This document shows positions 55,018-63,646 of a stretch of DNA of 64,000 nucleotides, piece after piece. This stretch comes from Gammaproteobacteria bacterium (GTDB lineage: Bacteria > Pseudomonadota > Gammaproteobacteria > Xanthomonadales > SZUA-36), in contig JAJFLA010000008.1 in NCBI GenBank assembly GCA_021772935.1, forward strand, positions 62,001 through 126,000. The letters run 5' to 3'. A program made the translations under genes and the position numbers. The notes below the pieces were generated by a model. The model saw only the letters and a program-made list of their open reading frames with translations. It had not been told where the DNA came from and searched no databases. How positions within the stretch are numbered: position 1 is the stretch's first letter; each line of letters begins with the position of its first letter.

Positions 55018-55524
55018 TTAAGCGTCTTCCATCGGTAAGTCATAGGTTTTGATGATCAATGCCAGTGTAATGTACATGCCCACTGTTACCGTAATATCGA
55101 GTTGTTGTTGAGTGTTGAAGTGTCGGTTTATGGCCTTCAGCGTTTTTTTTGTGATGCAATAACCGTTGTGGCAGTCATCTGCCGCCGATAGCAGCGCGGC
55201 CTCTTGAGCCTGCCAACCCTTGGCCCCCGGACCCAGTTTGACACGTTCAATTTCGCTTGATTTAAGACCGGCCTGCAAGCCTCGTTCTACATGGTGTTTC
55301 CACTCGTATTCAGCCTGGCAATTACAGGCCGTGCGTAGAATGAGTAATTCTCGCTGTCTTGGCGATAGACTGCTGTTGCCAACCACGTGATTGCGGAAGG
55401 GTGACCAGGCTTTCATCAGCTCAGGGTGGTGGGCCATGATGTTGTGAATATTCAACGGTTTTCCCAGAAAACTCCGAATCTCAGCCAACTCTTGCGGCCA
55501 ATGGTCAGGTGGCAATGGTTTCAT
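55018..55524 (-). CDS. carboxymuconolactone decarboxylase (CMD/AhpD-like) family protein
   Basis: Helical protein of 168 residues matching the CMD domain: SSLSPRQRELLILRTACNCQAEYEWKHHVERGLQAGLKSSEIERVK, then EAALLSAADDCHNGYCITKKTLKAINRHFNTQQQLDITVTVGMYITLALIIKTYDLP. Members are either true decarboxylases or thiol-active AhpD-like proteins; the classic AhpD CxxC is not present in the usual form, so its chemistry is open. It has no partner gene. It is divergent from the TonB-dependent receptor. Confidence 0.88.
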   Translation of the reverse strand: MKPLPPDHWPQELAEIRSFLGKPLNIHNIMAHHPELMKAWSPFRNHVVGNSSLSPRQRELLILRTACNCQAEYEWKHHVERGLQAGLKSSEIERVKLGPGAKGWQAQEAALLSAADDCHNGYCITKKTLKAINRHFNTQQQLDITVTVGMYITLALIIKTYDLPMEDA

Positions 55525-55653
55525 TCTGCTGGGTTCCTGGTGCGTGCAAACTTCGTGAAAATACTACTATGACGTCTATTGCTTATGTTTTTATTGGCAA
55601 TTTTTTTTTACTTTATGCTATGCTGCGAACAACAAAATTTTAACATAATAAAA

Positions 55654-55675
55654 TTCATAGCGTTTTTCATAGCGT
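55654..55675. promoter_or_regulatory. 10-bp direct repeat upstream of the TonB-dependent receptor gene
   Basis: TTCATAGCGT occurs at 55654-55663 and again at 55666-55675, a 12-base period close to one helical turn, in AT-rich DNA about 110 bp before the receptor start. It could be a regulator site; no known box was recognised. Confidence 0.3.
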
Positions 55676-55787
55676 ATTTTTACTGACAACCAGTACTCAA
55701 GGGGTTGGTGATTGAGAGTAGCCAATCCACGTACGGTTTGTTAATTAATGGTACAGGTTATTGACCAGGTAGGAGGAGAGTAAAGCA

Positions 55788-58259
55788 GTGAAGATTAATA
55801 GAAAAGTATTGACGGGTATATATGTTGTGGCGTTGGCACTGGTGTTTTCTGCACCGGGACTGGCTGCAGATACAACAGATTCCAATGATGTTGCCGAAGT
55901 AAAAAATGTACAGGCTACTGAGCAGGGTAGGGTTACCCGGCTGGCCCAGACCGATGATAACGAAGGTGTACTTGAAGAAGTTATTACAACAGGTACGCGT
56001 AGCTCAAGACCTCGTACAGCATCTGATTCGACGGTACCAATTGATGTCCTTTCAGGCGATGACTTCAACGCCTACGGCGGTACGGCCGATCTTACCGATA
56101 ACCTGAAAGCTTTGGTTCCATCGTATACAGCGTCACCGGCTACCGGAGACGGAAGTGCATTTGTACGTCCAACCTCATTACGTGGCACTGCCCCGGATCA
56201 GGTATTAATTCTTGTCAATGGTAAACGGCGACACCGTTCTGCCCTCGTGCAGTTTTTTGCGCCTGCCGCCGGTAACGGTGCACATGGTGTTGATATCGGT
56301 ATGATTCCCGGCATTGCATTAAAGCAGGTGGAAGTTTTGCGTGATGGTGCGGCTGCACAATATGGTTCAGACGCAATCGCCGGTGTGATCAATTTCATTA
56401 TGAAAGACGCTTCTGAAGGTGGTGAATTCAAGCTTCAATATGGTGAGCATTATGATGGTGAACAGAGCAAAAAATTCTCTGCAAACGCCGGCTTCGCCAT
56501 TGGTGAAAGTGGGTTTGTCAATGTTAGTGTGGAGGCGATCGATAATGAGGCGCTCTCACGTGGCATTCAACGCCCGGACGCGCAGGCATTAATTGATTCC
56601 GGTGTGACAGAAGTTGGACAGGATGCACCGTTTGGTGACGCACCGCTTGTTCAGACCTGGGGTCGGCCAGAAACCGAGGGTGTCCGGTTCTTCCTGAACT
56701 CTGGCTTTGCCATCAGTGACACTGCTGAGTTGTATGCACGTTTTGGTTTTGCCGATACAGATGGTCGGTACCGGTTTTTCTATCGCGGACCTAATCACTC
56801 AACTCTGGCAGCATTACGTCCACTGGGCTTTACCGGTTTGCCCGGTGGCTTCACACCATTTCTCGATGGTGCGCAGGAAGATACGAGTTTTGTATTGGGT
56901 ATCGACGGCGAGTATCAAAGCGGGATGTCATATGACTTCAGTTTTGGTTATGGCAAGAACACACTGGATTACTTCCTCAACAATACGGTTAACCAAAGTC
57001 TGGGTCTGAATGCCAGTTTGCAGATACCGCAGATGGATTTTGATGTAGGTGGTTATGAACAAGAAGAAGTTAATCTGAATGCTGATTTTTCATTACCGAT
57101 TAGTGACCAGGTTAACCTGGCATTTGGTGCAGAGTTCCGAGAAGAAACCTATACAGTAGTAGCTGGCGAACCCAACGCTTCAATAGGTGCAGGCTCCAGT
57201 GGATTTAAGGGCATCACCAAAGCAGATGCTGGTGAGTTTGATCGTAGTAATATTGGTGTATATGCAGATGTAGAGCACGATGTCAGTGATGAATTACTGC
57301 TTCAATATGCAGTGCGTTACGAGAACTTCTCTGATTTCGGTAGCACCATAAACGGTAAGCTGGCAGCACGCTACAGAGTATCGGATGCAGTGGCACTTCG
57401 TGGTGCAATCTCAACCGGGTTTCATGGTCCGACACCAGGTCAGGCCAATGTACGTACAACCATTACCACTTTCGATGGTGTGACCGGTCTGCAGGTTGAA
57501 GAAGGTTTGGTGCCGTCGACTGATCCGCGTGTAGCCGCTGTGGGTGGAACCGAACTTACAGAAGAAACCTCACTCAACTTCAGTGCTGGTTTTACCGCTG
57601 ATATTGGCGAGAGCACCAACCTGACGGTTGATATTTACCAGATTCAAGTAGATGACCGTATTTACCGGACTGGTGATATTGCGGTTCCTGGCACTACCAA
57701 CACCATATCGTTTTATACCAACGCGCTGGATGTTGAACATGAAGGTGTTGATGTTGTACTGACATCGGCATTTGATTGGTCTGGGAATGCCACCACTGAT
57801 GCGACTTTCGCCTATAGCTATAACAAGATCAATGTGACCGGTCAGAAACTGATCAATGGTGTTCAGCCTGTGAGTGATGGTCTGGTTGAAGACATTGAAA
57901 ATAACTATCCGAATCATCGTTTTGTGGCAACAGCCAATACCCTTTTTGGAGACAAGTTGAACCTGATGGTACGGGCGAACTTCTATGGCTCACATTTTGA
58001 TGAGCGTGGTCGGATCGGTACTGCTAGCGGTTCGAGTGCTAAGATTGGTTCTACCATCTACTTTGATGCAGAGCTTGGTTTCCAGGTCAATGATCACGTC
58101 CACTTGGCACTGGGTGCCATCAACATATTCGATGAATTCATTGATGAAGTTGGGCCTCCAGACGCGAACAGGCTGAGTGTTGGCTTACAGTATCCACGTC
58201 GAAGCGCCGCGAACTATGAAGGTGGAGCGTGGTATCTGAAAGGTACTTATAGCTGGTAA
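55788..58259 (+). CDS. TonB-dependent outer membrane receptor
   Basis: Outer-membrane active transporter of 823 residues. A signal peptide of about 26 residues (ending APGLAA) is followed by a TonB-box-like segment (VLEEVITTGTR at 56-66) and the plug domain (VPIDVLSGDDF, QVLILVNGKRRHRSALVQF, QVEVLRDGAAAQYGSDAIAGVINFIMK). The barrel continues to the terminal aromatic YLKGTYSW. GTG at 55788 is supported by AGGAGGAG upstream. Substrate unknown: it may be a siderophore, vitamin or oligosaccharide. It is closed by a strong terminator at 58284-58315. Confidence 0.94.
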   Translation: MKINRKVLTGIYVVALALVFSAPGLAADTTDSNDVAEVKNVQATEQGRVTRLAQTDDNEGVLEEVITTGTRSSRPRTASDSTVPIDVLSGDDFNAYGGTADLTDNLKALVPSYTASPATGDGSAFVRPTSLRGTAPDQVLILVNGKRRHRSALVQFFAPAAGNGAHGVDIGMIPGIALKQVEVLRDGAAAQYGSDAIAGVINFIMKDASEGGEFKLQYGEHYDGEQSKKFSANAGFAIGESGFVNVSVEAIDNEALSRGIQRPDAQALIDSGVTEVGQDAPFGDAPLVQTWGRPETEGVRFFLNSGFAISDTAELYARFGFADTDGRYRFFYRGPNHSTLAALRPLGFTGLPGGFTPFLDGAQEDTSFVLGIDGEYQSGMSYDFSFGYGKNTLDYFLNNTVNQSLGLNASLQIPQMDFDVGGYEQEEVNLNADFSLPISDQVNLAFGAEFREETYTVVAGEPNASIGAGSSGFKGITKADAGEFDRSNIGVYADVEHDVSDELLLQYAVRYENFSDFGSTINGKLAARYRVSDAVALRGAISTGFHGPTPGQANVRTTITTFDGVTGLQVEEGLVPSTDPRVAAVGGTELTEETSLNFSAGFTADIGESTNLTVDIYQIQVDDRIYRTGDIAVPGTTNTISFYTNALDVEHEGVDVVLTSAFDWSGNATTDATFAYSYNKINVTGQKLINGVQPVSDGLVEDIENNYPNHRFVATANTLFGDKLNLMVRANFYGSHFDERGRIGTASGSSAKIGSTIYFDAELGFQVNDHVHLALGAINIFDEFIDEVGPPDANRLSVGLQYPRRSAANYEGGAWYLKGTYSW

Positions 58260-58283
58260 ATTTCAGTACATAGGTGTTAAACG

Positions 58284-58315
58284 AAAAAGGCGCGATCATT
58301 TGATCGCGCCTTTTT
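58284..58315. terminator. bidirectional intrinsic terminator
   Basis: A perfect 15-base inverted repeat (AAAAAGGCGCGATCA and its complement) around TT, with A-runs and T-runs on both sides. It serves the TonB-dependent receptor (plus strand) and, 66 bp away, the end of the minus-strand propeller gene. Confidence 0.92.
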
Positions 58316-58381
58316 CATATGTTGAACCCGCATAACCATTAATCAGTTCAAAGGAGAGCTTATTCTTGACACTTCTACACC

Positions 58382-59509
58382 CTAATGGCAGACGTTATTT
58401 GACAAGCCCATCGTGAAGGCGCCCGCACCGTTTCTGGTGGCCGGGAAATACCTTATCGCCTGGTTTTCCAGATCCACCATGGCAACCTTTGCGAGGTTGG
58501 AAAAGGCGACATAGGCGGTGCGTCCATCCGCCGAACCCCTGATGGTCAGTGGCTGGCCTTCAAAAGTCCCAGCGCCCACTCGCGCGTTATTGAGGTTGTC
58601 ATAAAAATAGTATTTTTGGTTGCGCGTGCTCATGAACAGGTTGTAGCGATCAAAGCGCCCAACCGCAACCGCGTCGATGCCGGCTTCGAGTTGAATATCT
58701 GCTGAGCTCTCAAACGTGCCCTGCTCGATTGTCACCAGGCGCCCGCTGACGTCATCCATCAGGTATAGAAATGCGCCTTGCGGGGTGGTGTACGGTCGCG
58801 CCGGTGATTTACCGGTATTGAATGACTTGAATATCACTTTGGAAAAAGAATTGATGTTGTAGACCTCGCCATCGGTCTTGTTGGCAACGTAGATTTGCCG
58901 CCCATCGAGACTCCTGCTGGGCGCAGAAAGCTGTTGATCCGGCGCGTCTGTCAATACGATTTCTGCGTGTCGCCGGGTGTTCATGTTTAACACACCAAGT
59001 GCACCCGTCGCTGGATTTGTGTAGTAGATATCCACGTCATTGGGGTCGAACAGGACATCGGCGGTCGCCGGAAAGTCTTCAAGGGAAAACAACAGCTGCC
59101 GGGTCGACATGGAGAATAAGGTGAAGCCGCCTCTGAGTATATCAGTGGCCCCGGCCTTGAGCCCAGTCGTATCCATCACCAAATGACGGGGTGTCACAGG
59201 CAGTTCAACCCTGGAAACCATCTGTTTATTCACGAGGTCGTAAAAAACCACGGTTTTTAATTCTGCGTTGGCGTACAACAGCGTTGGTGCATATGGAGAA
59301 ACAACCAGTTCATCCACCCTGAATTCGGTTTCAATGCTAAATATAACCTTGCCTTTTTTGAGGTCGATAACATCGATTAGTTTATCCTTTCTGTCTGCGA
59401 CAAAAGCCAGATTGAGTGGATTGTCGATGCCTACGGCCAGTGTCTCCACTTGCCACAGTGAAATAACAGCAAGCATCAGCAGATTTAATACTAATTTTGG
59501 CATGGGCAA
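58382..59509 (-). CDS. exported YVTN-like beta-propeller protein in the redox cluster
   Basis: Protein of 375 residues with a signal peptide (about residues 1-25). Repeated blades follow: LAFVADRKDKLIDVIDLKKGKVIFSI, VSPYAPTLLYANAELKTVVFYDL, SRSLDGRQIYVANKTDGEVYNIN and IRGSADGRTAYVAFSNLAKVAMVDLENQAIRYF. It ends in Cys-His. Periplasmic propellers of this type include heavy chains of amine dehydrogenases and scaffold proteins, but no such signature is clear here. It is third in a minus-strand operon after SCO and CcdA-like genes, 10 bp from the latter. It may be the client or scaffold for a metal or cofactor site; that is inference. Confidence 0.78.
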   Translation of the reverse strand: MPMPKLVLNLLMLAVISLWQVETLAVGIDNPLNLAFVADRKDKLIDVIDLKKGKVIFSIETEFRVDELVVSPYAPTLLYANAELKTVVFYDLVNKQMVSRVELPVTPRHLVMDTTGLKAGATDILRGGFTLFSMSTRQLLFSLEDFPATADVLFDPNDVDIYYTNPATGALGVLNMNTRRHAEIVLTDAPDQQLSAPSRSLDGRQIYVANKTDGEVYNINSFSKVIFKSFNTGKSPARPYTTPQGAFLYLMDDVSGRLVTIEQGTFESSADIQLEAGIDAVAVGRFDRYNLFMSTRNQKYYFYDNLNNARVGAGTFEGQPLTIRGSADGRTAYVAFSNLAKVAMVDLENQAIRYFPATRNGAGAFTMGLSNNVCH

Positions 59510-59519
59510 ATTACGGATA

Positions 59520-60896
59520 TTAGTTCAATCTGAGGAAGGGGTAAATGAAGTCGCTGACGACGTGGAAGTTGTCGGTTACCAGGATCAATCCAAAAATGAT
59601 GATCAAGACCATGCTGATGAGACTGGTCAGACGGGCTTTTTCTGCCAAGAACTGCACAAAACTGTCTGATTTAGAGATGAACCAGGCAGACAACAAAAAT
59701 GGAATAGCGACGCCTATCGCGAAAGTCAGCATAATGCCCGCACCGACCCACGCGCTACCGATGGCACCCACGTAGATGATCAGTGTCGCAACAATGGCAC
59801 CACCAAAACACGCGGTGCAGCCCAGTGCGTAACCCATCGATACAAAAATTGCGCTGGCCATATCGCGCCGACTCTCCAATGCCATGGCAGAGCGGTTCGG
59901 TATCTTGCATTGCATGTCCCGTGTACCACGTACGCCGACCCAGATACCCATCGCAATGACGACGATACCGGAGGTAATAGCGACATTGCGGCTGTGTTCT
60001 GCAAACAGCAACTGAGAGCTATGGCCCACGGCACCGATGACCGCCCCCGCGAGTGTGTACAAAACCGTAAAGCCGATAACAAAAGCCAATGCAATCCACA
60101 TCACCTTTCTGCGTATCAATGGTGTAACTTCGAGGTCGGTCGAACCCTTGCCGCCGGGTACTGTTGCGAAAGCCCCAATGATAGAACCAAAAATAACCAC
60201 CAGCTGTAACAGGCACGGTGTTAGCACCGACGATAACAAGCCAGCGCCCAGGGCCAGCATCGCTATTGGCCCGATACCGGCGCTGGATTTTAGCGTCTCG
60301 GGCAATTCATAGGGAGCGTCCCAAGTGCCCACAAAGGTCAGGTTTTTTGCGCTGCCCATCCACTTGCCAGATACATACAAACGTACGTTCTGATATTCAT
60401 CCAGCTTGATTTCTGAGCCGTCCAAGCGTCTTTTTGTAAAGCTGTAGACCGTGATGCGGTGGTGTTCTGCAAGGCTCGGACCTATCGATACCTGTGGCTC
60501 AAAGGCCTCGTCATCCAGCCGTAATGAGATCTTCGGTAGCACTGAATCAAGTTGTCCCTCATGGATATTTTCACTGACAAAAAATATAAAATTCCGGTCG
60601 GGACGCAGATTGCCAATGGTCGTGGCACGGTCGACATACTGGAAAAATTCGTCAGTAGCAAAGGTCGCGCTCAACTCAAGTTGTGGGTGCTCAACCAGGT
60701 AGCGAGTCAGGTACAGTGAAACCTGGCCACCCTTAGTCATTCGCGCCTGCGCACCGGCGCCCTTGAGCAGGTCCTTGCCCTGGATGAAATAAGGGAAAAC
60801 CAGCCACGAAGAGGCAATAAGAATGCTGACCAGTGCAACCATTGAAAGCTTGAAGTAACGCTTTGGAGCCGTGAATGTTGCCATTCGTCTGCTCAA
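59520..60896 (-). CDS. CcdA/DsbD-like membrane thiol-electron carrier with N-terminal periplasmic domain
   Basis: Protein of 458 residues. One signal-anchor helix (about 17-36) precedes a periplasmic region of about 160 residues of unrecognised type. About six to seven membrane helices follow (205-445). The CcdA-type cysteines are present: Cys228 in SSVLTPCLLQL, and Cys360 and Cys363 in LGCTACFGGAIV. CcdA/DsbD proteins carry electrons from cytoplasmic thioredoxin to periplasmic thiol proteins. The start overlaps the SCO gene by 4 bp. The likely electron acceptors are the SCO and thioredoxin-fold proteins encoded beside it. Confidence 0.85.
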   Translation of the reverse strand: MSRRMATFTAPKRYFKLSMVALVSILIASSWLVFPYFIQGKDLLKGAGAQARMTKGGQVSLYLTRYLVEHPQLELSATFATDEFFQYVDRATTIGNLRPDRNFIFFVSENIHEGQLDSVLPKISLRLDDEAFEPQVSIGPSLAEHHRITVYSFTKRRLDGSEIKLDEYQNVRLYVSGKWMGSAKNLTFVGTWDAPYELPETLKSSAGIGPIAMLALGAGLLSSVLTPCLLQLVVIFGSIIGAFATVPGGKGSTDLEVTPLIRRKVMWIALAFVIGFTVLYTLAGAVIGAVGHSSQLLFAEHSRNVAITSGIVVIAMGIWVGVRGTRDMQCKIPNRSAMALESRRDMASAIFVSMGYALGCTACFGGAIVATLIIYVGAIGSAWVGAGIMLTFAIGVAIPFLLSAWFISKSDSFVQFLAEKARLTSLISMVLIIIFGLILVTDNFHVVSDFIYPFLRLN

Positions 60897-61453
60897 TCAG
60901 CCGCTGGCGTCATGGCCTTTGCCATGGCTTTGGGTGAAGCATTCAATGCAAAGATATCCACAACATCACCGTGGGGGTCGAGCAGGAAAATATCAGAAGT
61001 GTGTTCGACTGTGTAGGCCTTCTGGCTTTTGGTGACCACATAACTGACTTTGAAGTTATTTGCGGCCTGCCGGATTTGTGCATAACTCCCGCCCAGACCG
61101 ACCATCGATTTGCTATACGAGGAAGCATAAACGTGCGTTACCGCTGGAGAATCCCGCTCCGTGTCCACGCTAACAAATACGCCCTGGGCAGTTGACGGGC
61201 CGATCTTCAGTGCAAGTGCCATGTTGGCAGCCATCATCGGGCAGATATGCAGGCAATGCGTAAAACCGAATGCCACCAGGGTGTAGTGGCCCTGAAAATC
61301 CTGTTCGGTTACCAGCTTGCCGTCGGCGTTGACCAGCTCAAACCGGGCGCTAATGTCTGTAAACCGATCCGTGGTATTCGCATCACTGATTGGGGCTTGT
61401 ATAAACAGCATCAATATGCCGGTTATCAACTGCGGTAATTTTCTCATAATCAT
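60893..61453 (-). CDS. SCO1/SenC family protein
   Basis: Exported thioredoxin-fold copper chaperone or thiol protein of 186 residues. A signal peptide (about 1-25) precedes the CxxxC motif FGFTHCLHICPMM (Cys67 and Cys71) and the conserved histidine His151 in VEHTSDIFLLDPHG, together the classic SCO copper site. SCO proteins deliver copper to cytochrome c oxidase CuA or similar sites. There is no cytochrome oxidase gene here, so another copper or disulfide client is possible. First gene of a three-gene operon with the CcdA-like and propeller genes, divergent from the large thioredoxin-fold gene 221 bp away. Confidence 0.9.
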   Translation of the reverse strand: MIMRKLPQLITGILMLFIQAPISDANTTDRFTDISARFELVNADGKLVTEQDFQGHYTLVAFGFTHCLHICPMMAANMALALKIGPSTAQGVFVSVDTERDSPAVTHVYASSYSKSMVGLGGSYAQIRQAANNFKVSYVVTKSQKAYTVEHTSDIFLLDPHGDVVDIFALNASPKAMAKAMTPAAD

Positions 61454-61674
61454 AAAGAACGGCTCATTTACCAGGTGCTTTCATCATTTTCCAAGCACTT
61501 CGATTGTAGTTGTTCAGCGAGCGGACCGGAAGCTCTCCGGGTGGATGTTCGTGGAGTGATTTCGAACCCACCCCGGATTGGTGGTTCCGCCAAGCCCGAT
61601 CTTGAATGAAAACCCTACACTTGCCTTTCCTTTATGATTAGTACCACAACTTAACCACCAATGCAGGCGTCCTT

Positions 61675-63582
61675 ATGAGCGAATTCAGAATGCTTCAGAG
61701 AACTTTTTTCTTCCCCGTGTTACTACTGGCGGCCGCCATCCTGGCGTCAATAACCGCGACCGTAAACGCGGCCACCGAGTCATCCAGCACGCACGGTATA
61801 GCCTGGAAGGACTGGACCATTGCAGCGTTTGATCTGGCCAAAACGCAGGACAAGATTATCCTTGTTAACGTGGGCATGGAGGGTTGCGCGGCTTGCGAGC
61901 GGATGGAACGACTGACCTATGCTGACCCCGCTGTTATCCAGTTGATCAACGAACACTTTATCCCCATCGCGGTGGACTCAGAAGCGCGCCCGGACATTGG
62001 TGAGCGCTACTCTGACTGGGCCTGGCCAGCGACGATATTTCTGGCCCCGGATACGACCCAGGTGCTGGCGGTGCGGGGTAACCGCGTACCGCGCAACTTT
62101 ATTCCAATTCTCGAAGACCTGATTAAGAAACAGGTGGCCGGTGCCTTGGAGCCCGACCCGAAATCGCCCTATTCAGCACCACCTCAGCCACAGGAAACAG
62201 AGCTGACGCTGATACGGGATTCCGTGCGAAAGCAGCTTGACCGGAGCTTAAATAAGCATTACGGCGGCTGGTCCTCCAACGGCATTGGTGGCGAGCAAAG
62301 CGGCTCCCGCCTGCGGCACCTCTACCTACGCGCACATATGTACAACGACAATGATCTGTTGGCGACAGCCCTTAAGAGTTCTGCCGGGTACATAGCGAAT
62401 CTCGACCCGGTCTGGGGTGGGGTTTACAGCCATAGTTTTCCAGCTGGCCTTGAGAACATCCCTGCCAAATTCGCCCGTATTCGGGCCATTCCTGAAAAAC
62501 GCATCTCGGCCCAGTCTAACGCCATCGTAGGGTTTGCTATCGCGTACCAGCTGAACGGTGATGAGCGCTATGTGCAGGCTATGCGTCAGATGCACACGTT
62601 CATGACAGATTGGTTCATGGCACCCGATGGGACATTTTATACCAACCAGCGGGCTGAGCCGCCAAATTTACCCGAAGGTATGGAAAGCGGCGATTATTGG
62701 GCTCTCGCGACAGACCATGAACGGAGAAAATACGGTACACCGCCAATTGATCAAGCAGTCTATACGGACAAAAATGGCGAGGCTATTGCTGCTTATGTGC
62801 GAGCCTGGGAGGCTTTTGGGGATGATGTGTATTTACAAGTTGCCGTCCGAGCTGCGAACACTCTCTTGCAAAAACGCAGCGATGCTGCTGGCTGGATTGT
62901 GCAGGCAGCGGCTACCAGGGATATGAATGGTTATCAGCGTTTGCGGCCACTTGATGACAAGCCGCGACCATTTCTGAATGCACAGGCCTGGTTTGGACGC
63001 GGTCTGTTAGCCTTGTACCGCGCGACCGGTGACGCGCAGTGGTTGCAACAAGCAATTTCCGTAGGGGACGCCACCTTGCTGGCGTTGGAAGACAAGAAGC
63101 TGGGCGGTTTTTACGCCACCTCGGTAGATGAGACAGCGAGCATCATTGCCCCCCGCAAGTCTCTGGAAGCCAATGGTGCCGCTGCACAGTTTTTTTATGA
63201 TTTGTGGGTTTACAGCAAACAAGACCGTTTTGCCGCGGTGCCGGAACGCACTCTAAGGGCGGTGGCTCAACCTTCCATTATTCGGCGCGAAGGCAAAATC
63301 ACCGGTGAATTGGCCATGGCGCTTGAAAAAGTAACAGCATCGTATGTCGAGTTTTCTGTCGTTGGTGAGTCGACCTTACCTGCCGCACAGGCTTTGTACA
63401 AAGCGGGACAACAGGCCTATCACCCGCGCAAACTACTGCACTTTGAAGAGCCAGGCCGTTATCCTGCACGGAAAAACCCGGCAATGTATATCTGTAACCC
63501 CGACATGTGTTCGGTGCCCATTGAAGACCCGGCACAGGTCAACACACAAGCTGCGGCATTCAGAGGCCCGGCACAAGGGTAA
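61675..63582 (+). CDS. large thioredoxin-fold protein (DUF255/YyaL-like) with C-terminal CX4C
   Basis: Exported protein of 635 residues. A signal peptide (about 1-32) leads into a thioredoxin-like domain with the active-site pair Cys71-Ala-Ala-Cys74 in NVGMEGCAACERMERLTY and the cis-proline region DWAWPATIFLAP. From about residue 170 the sequence turns into a helical six-hairpin-like region (RHLYLRAHMYNDNDLLATALKSSAGYI, RPFLNAQAWFGRGLLALYRATGD), as in the thioredoxin/six-hairpin proteins of the YyaL/spermatogenesis-associated group. The C terminus carries Cys607-x4-Cys612. It is divergent from the SCO operon, likely sharing its regulation. A thiol-disulfide role is inferred. Confidence 0.85.
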   Translation: MSEFRMLQRTFFFPVLLLAAAILASITATVNAATESSSTHGIAWKDWTIAAFDLAKTQDKIILVNVGMEGCAACERMERLTYADPAVIQLINEHFIPIAVDSEARPDIGERYSDWAWPATIFLAPDTTQVLAVRGNRVPRNFIPILEDLIKKQVAGALEPDPKSPYSAPPQPQETELTLIRDSVRKQLDRSLNKHYGGWSSNGIGGEQSGSRLRHLYLRAHMYNDNDLLATALKSSAGYIANLDPVWGGVYSHSFPAGLENIPAKFARIRAIPEKRISAQSNAIVGFAIAYQLNGDERYVQAMRQMHTFMTDWFMAPDGTFYTNQRAEPPNLPEGMESGDYWALATDHERRKYGTPPIDQAVYTDKNGEAIAAYVRAWEAFGDDVYLQVAVRAANTLLQKRSDAAGWIVQAAATRDMNGYQRLRPLDDKPRPFLNAQAWFGRGLLALYRATGDAQWLQQAISVGDATLLALEDKKLGGFYATSVDETASIIAPRKSLEANGAAAQFFYDLWVYSKQDRFAAVPERTLRAVAQPSIIRREGKITGELAMALEKVTASYVEFSVVGESTLPAAQALYKAGQQAYHPRKLLHFEEPGRYPARKNPAMYICNPDMCSVPIEDPAQVNTQAAAFRGPAQG

Positions 63583-63646
63583 AAAAGTGAATGTGACATG
63601 ATGTCGCGGGCGGTCGCACAGGGTATTTGACGCTGGCTAAGTCATT

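Noticed and set aside
55593-55625. TTGGCA and TATGCT hexamers as a promoter for the TonB-dependent receptor
   Set aside because: The spacing is 14 or 19 bases depending on which TATGCT is used; neither is convincing.
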